From contig JBFINP010000002.1 in NCBI GenBank assembly GCA_041611095.1, positions 1-64,000 on the forward strand: a stretch of DNA of 64,000 bases, given 5' to 3'. The position numbers and the translations under genes were made by a program. Origin of the DNA: UBA6912 sp041611095 (GTDB taxonomy: Bacteria > Actinomycetota > Acidimicrobiia > Spongiisociales > UBA5794). This document shows positions 58,451 through 64,000 of the stretch, piece by piece (within the stretch, counting starts at the first letter, position 1; the number at the start of each line of letters is the position of its first letter). The notes beneath the pieces were generated by a model. That model saw nothing but the letters and a program-made list of their open reading frames with translations. It was not told where the DNA came from and did no database searches.

Positions 58451-60105
58451 CCTCCCCGCCGGTTCCCGTCCTCCGCGCCCGCTGGCTCGGCAGATTGCCC
58501 TACGACGAGGCCTGGGATTTGCAGCGAGCCTTCTGGGAGGGCCGGCGCGACGGGCGCACGACGGACGATTACCTCCTCCTGCTCGAGCATCCGCACGTCT
58601 ACACGGTCGGGAGGAACGGTGATGGATCGAACCTGCTGGCGAATCCGGCGCGGCTCGATGCACTGGGTGCAACGCTCCACCACGTCGATCGTGGCGGTGA
58701 CATCACGTACCACGGCCCCGGCCAGCTCGTCGGCTACCCGATCTTCGCCGTACCGAAGCTTCCAGGCGGCTACGACATGGTCGGCCACGTGCGCCGCATC
58801 GAGCAGGTGCTGATCGCCACCGTCGCCGAGTTCGGCATCGAGGCCTGGGCCGAGCCGGGGTATACGGGTGTATGGACTGCGGCCGGGAAGATCGCTGCCA
58901 TCGGAGTCCGCGTTGCACGCGGGATCTCGATGCACGGGTTCGCCCTCAACGTGGACCCCGATCTCGACTACTTCGGGCATATCGTGCCCTGCGGCATCAC
59001 GGACCGCCCGGTGGCGTCGATGCGCGGCATCCTCGGCCGGGAGGTGACACTCGAGGAGGTGGTGACGGCCCTGTTGCCGCACATTCCACGCATCTTCGGG
59101 CATCAGAGCACGGAGGTTCAACTCGGTGCCTTCGCCAGGGGCGCCCGGCGGCGCCCGTACGACGTCGACGAGATGGTGGCGGCGGGCGTCTTCTCGCCGC
59201 AAGCCCGAACCGAGGTCCCGATCGCCATCAACGGAGTGCTGCCCGGAGAGCCGCCGCGGCCGGAATGGATGCGGGTGAAGGCGAGCATCCGGTCGGACGG
59301 GTACACCGATCTCAAGGAGCTGATGCGGGACCTCGAGCTCAACACGGTCTGCGAGGAGGCGGGCTGTCCCAACATCTACGAGTGCTGGACGCAGGGCACC
59401 GCGACGCTGATGCTCCTCGGCGACCGCTGCACACGGGCCTGCGCCTTCTGTGACGTGACGACGGGACGACCGGGCGAGGTCGACCTCGACGAGCCACGAC
59501 GAGCTGCCGAAGCCATCGAGAAGATGGGTCTCAGCCACGCCGTTCTCACCTCCGTCAACCGCGACGACCTCCCCGACGGCGGGGCGGCCGTCTTCGCCGA
59601 GACCATCTCGCGCATCCGGGATCGGCTGCCGGGTTGCTCGGTCGAGGTGCTGATCCCGGACTTCAAGGGCGACCACGCTGCGCTGGTGACCGTTCTCGAT
59701 GCGCAGCCCGACGTGCTCAACCACAACACCGAGACCGTTCTCCGGCTCCAACGCGACATCCGTACGGCGGCGAGCTACGGGCGATCCCTCGCCTTGCTGG
59801 CTCGCGCCAAGTGGCACGACCCGGCCCGCTCGGTCAAATCCGGCCTGATCGTGGGCATGGGCGAGACCGAGACCGAGATCCTCGGGGCGCTCGCCGACCT
59901 CCGCGCCGTCGGGGTAGACATCGTCACCATCGGTCAGTACCTGCGGCCCACGACGCGTCACCGCCGGGTCGATCGCTACGTCCACCCGGACGAGTTCGCG
60001 CGCTACCGCCTCGAGGGCGACCGCCTCGGGATTCCGCACGTCGAGTCGGGTCCCCTCGTGCGCTCGTCGTACCACGCTCGCGACTCCCTCGCCGCTGCCA
60101 CGTGA
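58447..60105 (+). CDS. LipB-LipA fusion: octanoyltransferase plus lipoyl synthase
   Basis: 552 residues. Residues 1-~240 are LipB-like (LEHPHVYTVGRNG; GGDITYHGPGQLVGYPI; the HGFALNVDPDL, PCGI segment with the catalytic Cys). Residues ~275-552 are LipA: the auxiliary-cluster cysteines in CEEAGCPNIYECW, the radical-SAM motif CTRACAFCDV, and the C-terminal RSSYHA serine motif. LipB moves octanoate from ACP to the E2 lipoyl lysine and LipA inserts both sulfurs, so this one chain performs two successive steps. The GTG overlaps the E2 stop. It belongs with the E2 and lpd genes. Confidence 0.93.
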   Translation: MTSPPVPVLRARWLGRLPYDEAWDLQRAFWEGRRDGRTTDDYLLLLEHPHVYTVGRNGDGSNLLANPARLDALGATLHHVDRGGDITYHGPGQLVGYPIFAVPKLPGGYDMVGHVRRIEQVLIATVAEFGIEAWAEPGYTGVWTAAGKIAAIGVRVARGISMHGFALNVDPDLDYFGHIVPCGITDRPVASMRGILGREVTLEEVVTALLPHIPRIFGHQSTEVQLGAFARGARRRPYDVDEMVAAGVFSPQARTEVPIAINGVLPGEPPRPEWMRVKASIRSDGYTDLKELMRDLELNTVCEEAGCPNIYECWTQGTATLMLLGDRCTRACAFCDVTTGRPGEVDLDEPRRAAEAIEKMGLSHAVLTSVNRDDLPDGGAAVFAETISRIRDRLPGCSVEVLIPDFKGDHAALVTVLDAQPDVLNHNTETVLRLQRDIRTAASYGRSLALLARAKWHDPARSVKSGLIVGMGETETEILGALADLRAVGVDIVTIGQYLRPTTRHRRVDRYVHPDEFARYRLEGDRLGIPHVESGPLVRSSYHARDSLAAAT

Positions 60106-61208
60106 GCGACCTCCACCGGCAGTTCGACTACGGGGCCCGGATCGAGGCCGCCCGGTCTCATCTCGAGGCCGGCGAGATCGACGTTCTCCTCGCCTCGGTG
60201 GGAGCCGACCTCCCATACCTGACCGGCTACGAAGCGATGCCTCTGGAGCGCCTCACCATGCTGGTGCTGCCGACCACCGGGCCGACGACCCTGGTGGTTC
60301 CCGAGTTGGAGGCACCGCGGGTCGTCCCCCAACCAGGGGACTTCGAGATACGGCCGTGGGGCGAGACCGAGAATCCGGTCGCCATCGTGGCGGCGGCGAT
60401 GTCCGGCGCCGCCACTGCGGCGATCACCGACCAGACTTGGTCGGTGTTCCTGCTGGAACTGCAGGACGCGGCGTCAACCACGCGCTTCACGTCGGCACGT
60501 CCCATCTCTCGGGCCCTGCGCATCCGGAAGGATCGGGCCGAGGTGGAGCTGCTCCGCCGCGCCGCTCGAGCTGTCGACGAGGTGGTCGGTCGGCTCGCAT
60601 CGATGCGCTTCTCCGATCGAACGGAGCGAGAGTTGTCTGATCTCGTCGCGGCGATGACGCTCGAGGCGGGGAGCGAGCTCGCAACGTTCAAGATCGTTGC
60701 CGCCGGTCCCCACGCGGCCTCGCCTCACCACGAGCCGACGTCGCGGGTGATCGAGCATGGCGACGCCGTGGTCGTCGACTTCGGAGGCAAGGTGGGCGGG
60801 TACTGCTCGGACACGACCCGGACCTTCCACGTCGGCGAGCCCGTGGCGGAGTACCGCGAGGTTCACGAAGTCGTCCGTCGTGCGCAGCAGGCCGGGGTCG
60901 AGGCGGTTGCACCGGGCGTCAGCTGCGAGTCGGTCGACGCCGCCGCCAGGAGCGTCATCACCGAAGCGGGGTACGGCGAGTTCTTCATCCATCGCCTCGG
61001 GCACGGGATCGGTCTCGACGGTCACGAGGATCCTTACCTCGTCGAGGGCAACTCCGAGCCGCTCGAGCCGGGCATGGCTTTCTCGATCGAGCCGGGCATC
61101 TACCTGCCCGGTCGGTTCGGTGTGCGCATCGAGGACATCGTCGTGTGCACCGAGGACGGCGCCGAACGCCTCAATGTGTCGAGTCGGGAGCTCGTGGTGG
61201 TCGAATGA
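60102..61208 (+). CDS. Xaa-Pro aminopeptidase (M24 family)
   Basis: 368 residues. N-terminal creatinase-type domain (PYLTGYEAMPLERLTML), then the pita-bread metalloprotease domain with the five metal ligands: VVDFGGKVGGYCSDTTR (two Asp), RLGHGIGLDGHEDPY (His), SIEPGIY (Glu) and RIEDIVV (Glu). It removes N-terminal residues before proline. GTG start overlapping lipBA (GTGA); its own 3' end overlaps the next gene by four bases. Confidence 0.9.
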   Translation: MSDLHRQFDYGARIEAARSHLEAGEIDVLLASVGADLPYLTGYEAMPLERLTMLVLPTTGPTTLVVPELEAPRVVPQPGDFEIRPWGETENPVAIVAAAMSGAATAAITDQTWSVFLLELQDAASTTRFTSARPISRALRIRKDRAEVELLRRAARAVDEVVGRLASMRFSDRTERELSDLVAAMTLEAGSELATFKIVAAGPHAASPHHEPTSRVIEHGDAVVVDFGGKVGGYCSDTTRTFHVGEPVAEYREVHEVVRRAQQAGVEAVAPGVSCESVDAAARSVITEAGYGEFFIHRLGHGIGLDGHEDPYLVEGNSEPLEPGMAFSIEPGIYLPGRFGVRIEDIVVCTEDGAERLNVSSRELVVVE

Positions 61209-61936
61209 GCGCCGATCATGCGCAGGCGTATGAGCAGGCCCGGCTTCGCATCGCGGAGCTCGCCACACACGGGCCCGAGGCGGCGGTACCGGCGACGCCG
61301 GGCTGGTCGGTGCAGGACCTCGTCGCCCATCTCACCGGGCTCGCCGCCGACTGGGTCTCGGGGAACCTCGAGGCGTATGCGTCGGCAGGTTGGACGGCGC
61401 GCCAGGTCGAGGAGCGATCGGGGCGGCCACTCGCCGAAGTCCTCGCCGAATGGGAATCCTCCGCTCCGCGTCTCGGCGCCATCCTCACCGAACCCGGTGC
61501 CGCCGGCCTCCCCGACCCGCTGATGACCGCATTCGGGCCGGTGGCGTCGGCGGCGTGGCCGGACATGATCGTGACGGATGCGGCGATGCACGAGCACGAC
61601 ATCCGCGGCGGTCTCGGCGAGCCCGGAGCTCGCACGAGCCACGCGGTGATGCTCGCGCTGCGTTCCCACGTCGGGTTGCTGCGCTTCGTCGGCGGTGCGT
61701 TCGGCTTGCCGCCGCTCGTTCTCCACCCGACGGACGGTGAGCGGGAGTACCGCATCGGGCGCGAGGAGCCGCAGCTGGCGCTGCGGGCGACCGCTTTCGA
61801 GCTCTTTCGCGCCACCGGCGGCCGCCGCTCCCTCGCCCAGATCGCGGCGATGGACTGGTCCGACGACCCCGGCGAATGGCTGAACCACCTGGTGATGCCC
61901 TCCTACACGGCGCCGGAGGACGACCTCGTCGAGTGA
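61205..61936 (+). CDS. DinB/maleylpyruvate-isomerase-like metal-binding protein
   Basis: 243 residues. The N-terminal four-helix bundle with TPGWSVQDLVAHLTGL and VTDAAMHEHDIRGGLG matches the mycothiol-dependent maleylpyruvate isomerase (DinB-like) superfamily found in actinobacteria, with His residues for metal. The C-terminal part (FELFRATGGRRSLAQIAAM) is the SCP2-type tail often paired with it. Probable thiol-transferase-like role using mycothiol. Substrate unknown. ATG overlaps the peptidase stop. Confidence 0.83.
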   Translation: MSADHAQAYEQARLRIAELATHGPEAAVPATPGWSVQDLVAHLTGLAADWVSGNLEAYASAGWTARQVEERSGRPLAEVLAEWESSAPRLGAILTEPGAAGLPDPLMTAFGPVASAAWPDMIVTDAAMHEHDIRGGLGEPGARTSHAVMLALRSHVGLLRFVGGAFGLPPLVLHPTDGEREYRIGREEPQLALRATAFELFRATGGRRSLAQIAAMDWSDDPGEWLNHLVMPSYTAPEDDLVE

Positions 61937-61977
61937 CCCTCAGCCTTCCGCCGAACCGGGTCCACCGCCGTCGCAAC

Positions 61978-61983
61978 TACCCT
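61978..61983 (+). promoter_or_regulatory. Putative -10 element for transketolase
   Basis: TACCCT 29 bases before the GTG at 62013, with GGAGGA in the leader. It suggests that tkt is transcribed separately from the lipoate run. Confidence 0.35.
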
Positions 61984-62012
61984 GCCGATCCCGCCCCCAC
62001 CGGAGGACCAAC

Positions 62013-63968
62013 GTGACCAGCGACGCCGCCAGTCTCGCCGCCGACGCCATACGGGTGCTCTCGATGGACGCCGTCCAGCGCGCCAACTCCGGGCATCCCG
62101 GCATGCCGATGGGCATGGCCGATCTGGCGGTCGTGCTGTGGGGCGATTACCTGACCGTCGACCCCGATGATCCCGAGTGGCCCGATCGCGACCGATTCGT
62201 CGTCTCCAACGGCCACGGCTCGATGCTCCTGTACTCCCTGCTCCATCTGAGTGGCTTCGACCTGTCGATGGACGACCTCCGCAACTTCCGGCAGTGGGGT
62301 GCACCGACGGCCGGTCACCCGGAGTACGAGCTGGAGCGAGGCATCGAGACGACGACGGGGCCGCTCGGCCAGGGCTTTGGGAACGCAGTGGGCATGGCGC
62401 TCGCCGAGGCTCACCTGCGGGCGAAGCTCGGATCCGATCTCGTCGACCACTGGACGTATGCGCTCGTCTCCGACGGCGACGTGATGGAAGGCGTGGCGTC
62501 GGAGGCCGCTTCGCTCGCCGGTCATTGGGGATTGGGGCGGTTGGTGTACCTCTACGACGACAACAGCATCTCGCTGGAAGGGCCGACCTCATGGACGTTC
62601 ACTGAGGACGTCCCCAAACGGTTCGCCGCCTACGGATGGCACACGGTGACGGTGGACGGCCACGACCGGGTTGCGGTGGCGCAGGCGATCGACGAGGCAC
62701 GAGGCATCGCGGATCGCCCGTCGCTGATCTCCTGCAAGACGCACATCGGGTTCGGCAGCCCCAACAGACAGGACACCGCCAAAGCGCACGGGAGCCCACT
62801 CGGCGGGGACGAGGTGGCGCTGGTGAGGGAGCGGCTGGGTTGGGAATTGCCACCGTTCGAGATTCCCGACGCGGTCTACGACTTCTTCCGCACGGCGATG
62901 GACCGCGGGCGCAAGGCGCATCAGGCGTGGCGAGCGCGGTCGGAGGCGGTGCTCGCGGGCGATGAGAAGCTGGCGGCGGCGTGGCGGGCGCACCACCAGC
63001 CGGCTTCGGTGTCCTTGACAGTGCCCGAGTACGACGCCGGGAAAGGCGTGGCGACGCGGGCGATGTCGGGTGACGTGATTCAGCAACTGGGGGAGCTGCG
63101 GCCCGACTTGCTCACCGGCGATGCCGACCTCGCCGGATCGACCAAGTCGCTGATCGAGGACGAGGCCGACTTCTCCGTCGCCGATCCGGCCGGGCGCAAC
63201 GTGCGCTACGGAGTCCGGGAGCATGGCATGGCCGCCATCGTCAACGGCATCACGCTGCACGGGGGGCTTCGTGCGTTCGGATCGACCTTCCTGACGTTCA
63301 GCGACTACATGCGGGGTTCGGTGCGACTCTCGGCGCTCATGGGCATCCCGGCGATCTGGGTATGGACCCACGACTCCGTCTTCCTGGGCGAGGACGGCCC
63401 CACCCATCAGCCGATCGAGCACCTCGCGGCGCTTCGTGCGATACCCAACCTGTGGGTGATCCGTCCGGGCGATCCCGGGGAGGTCGCCGGCGCCTGGCAG
63501 GTCGCGATGAACCGTCTCGACGGGCCGACGGCACTCGTGTTCAGCCGGCAGGGTGTGCCGGTGCCGGCCGAGACGACGGATCCGAGCTTCGTCGCCAAGG
63601 GCGGCTACGTGGCTCGTCGAGGATCCGACGTGGTTCTGGTGGCCACCGGTAGTGAGCTGGGGGTTGCACTGGGCGCCGCCGACCTGCTCGACGGGCGGGG
63701 GATCTCGGTCCGCGTCGTTTCGATGCCGTGCGTCGAGGCGTTCCACGCCCAGGACGAGACGTATCGCATGGGTGTTCTCGGCGTCGATGAGCCGCGGGTT
63801 TCACTCGAAGCAGGGACGACGTTCGGTTGGGCCGACATCGTTGGATCCGATGGCCTGCGGATCGGCGTGGACCACTTCGGTGCATCGGCGCCCGCCGAGG
63901 TGATCGCCGAGAAGCTCGGATTCACCGCTCCGGCCGTGGCCGATCGTATCGCCGCCTGGCTCGGCTGA
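62013..63968 (+). CDS. tkt: Transketolase
   Basis: 651 residues, full length. It moves two-carbon ketol units in the pentose phosphate pathway. Motifs: SGHPGMPMGMAD, the thiamine-diphosphate motif from SDGDVMEGVASEAASLAG to the DDNS residues, GHDRVAVAQAIDEAR, and NVRYGVREHGMAAIVNGI with the Glu that protonates thiamine. The GTG at 62013 has GGAGGA upstream. It starts 76 bases after the DinB-like gene. About 30 bases follow it to the window end. Confidence 0.95.
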   Translation: MTSDAASLAADAIRVLSMDAVQRANSGHPGMPMGMADLAVVLWGDYLTVDPDDPEWPDRDRFVVSNGHGSMLLYSLLHLSGFDLSMDDLRNFRQWGAPTAGHPEYELERGIETTTGPLGQGFGNAVGMALAEAHLRAKLGSDLVDHWTYALVSDGDVMEGVASEAASLAGHWGLGRLVYLYDDNSISLEGPTSWTFTEDVPKRFAAYGWHTVTVDGHDRVAVAQAIDEARGIADRPSLISCKTHIGFGSPNRQDTAKAHGSPLGGDEVALVRERLGWELPPFEIPDAVYDFFRTAMDRGRKAHQAWRARSEAVLAGDEKLAAAWRAHHQPASVSLTVPEYDAGKGVATRAMSGDVIQQLGELRPDLLTGDADLAGSTKSLIEDEADFSVADPAGRNVRYGVREHGMAAIVNGITLHGGLRAFGSTFLTFSDYMRGSVRLSALMGIPAIWVWTHDSVFLGEDGPTHQPIEHLAALRAIPNLWVIRPGDPGEVAGAWQVAMNRLDGPTALVFSRQGVPVPAETTDPSFVAKGGYVARRGSDVVLVATGSELGVALGAADLLDGRGISVRVVSMPCVEAFHAQDETYRMGVLGVDEPRVSLEAGTTFGWADIVGSDGLRIGVDHFGASAPAEVIAEKLGFTAPAVADRIAAWLG

Positions 63969-64000
63969 GCCGGCCTCGGCATGGATCTCGGTCCGGCCCT

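Overview
The window is high-GC, densely packed bacterial DNA and looks like part of an actinobacterial chromosome. Pointers are many GTG starts, four-base GTGA/ATGA gene overlaps, two luciferase-like (F420-type) oxidoreductases, a SufU-type iron-sulfur scaffold, a DinB/mycothiol-type metal protein, and exported proteins with a cysteine-bearing SLH-like repeat. Acidimicrobiia is my best guess, as inference only. I see no rRNA, tRNA, CRISPR array, transposase or phage gene.

Layout. 1-2.2 kb: 3' end of a surface protein built of 83-residue YDG repeats. 2.3-6.7 kb: a thioesterase, an MFS transporter, the two NAD-salvage enzymes PncB and PncA, and SufU. 7.1-27.8 kb: a large surface-polysaccharide locus with five GT4-type glycosyltransferases (one fused to a GNAT domain), a WecA/MraY-like initiating transferase, a CapD/FlaA1-like epimerase-dehydratase, a Wzz/BY-kinase-like protein lacking a proper Walker A, two sulfotransferases, a polysaccharide deacetylase, a polymerase-like membrane protein and an ABC-2 exporter. 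Inside it lies an unfamiliar cassette: two diverged SGNH-like proteins flanking a small lipoyl-domain-like protein without the attachment lysine. The product is probably a sulfated and otherwise decorated polysaccharide.

28-43 kb: surface and specialised-metabolism genes. Two G8/beta-helix-like paralogues (a lipoprotein, and a form with SLH-like repeats) and two related SGNH esterase-like exported proteins surround a compact cassette at 30.8-36.7 kb. That cassette has an acyl-CoA-dehydrogenase-like enzyme, a free-standing adenylation enzyme, a free-standing carrier protein and a flavin-dependent halogenase with the WxWxIP motif. This is the enzyme set that makes (halo)pyrrolyl-carrier thioesters from proline in pyoluteorin- and clorobiocin-type pathways. 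No PKS, NRPS or release enzyme accompanies it. It is the most interesting metabolic prediction here.

43-64 kb: central metabolism. SufS and SufC (without SufB/SufD), a second luciferase-like oxidoreductase, an MBL hydrolase, an acyl-CoA dehydrogenase, an exported thioredoxin-like protein with a DsbB-like partner, a methylmalonyl-CoA-mutase-like large subunit with a changed substrate-binding position, small lipoprotein and hypothetical genes, an FAD oxidoreductase, and a lipoate-centred run: lipoamide dehydrogenase, 2-oxoacid dehydrogenase E2, a fused LipB-LipA protein, an Xaa-Pro peptidase, a DinB-like protein and transketolase.

Regulation. At ten genes a TANNNT hexamer (TAGCCT, TACGCT, TAACCT and similar) sits 6-8 bases before the start codon with no room for a ribosome-binding site. 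This suggests leaderless transcription is common here. Genes inside operons are joined by short overlaps and probably translationally coupled.
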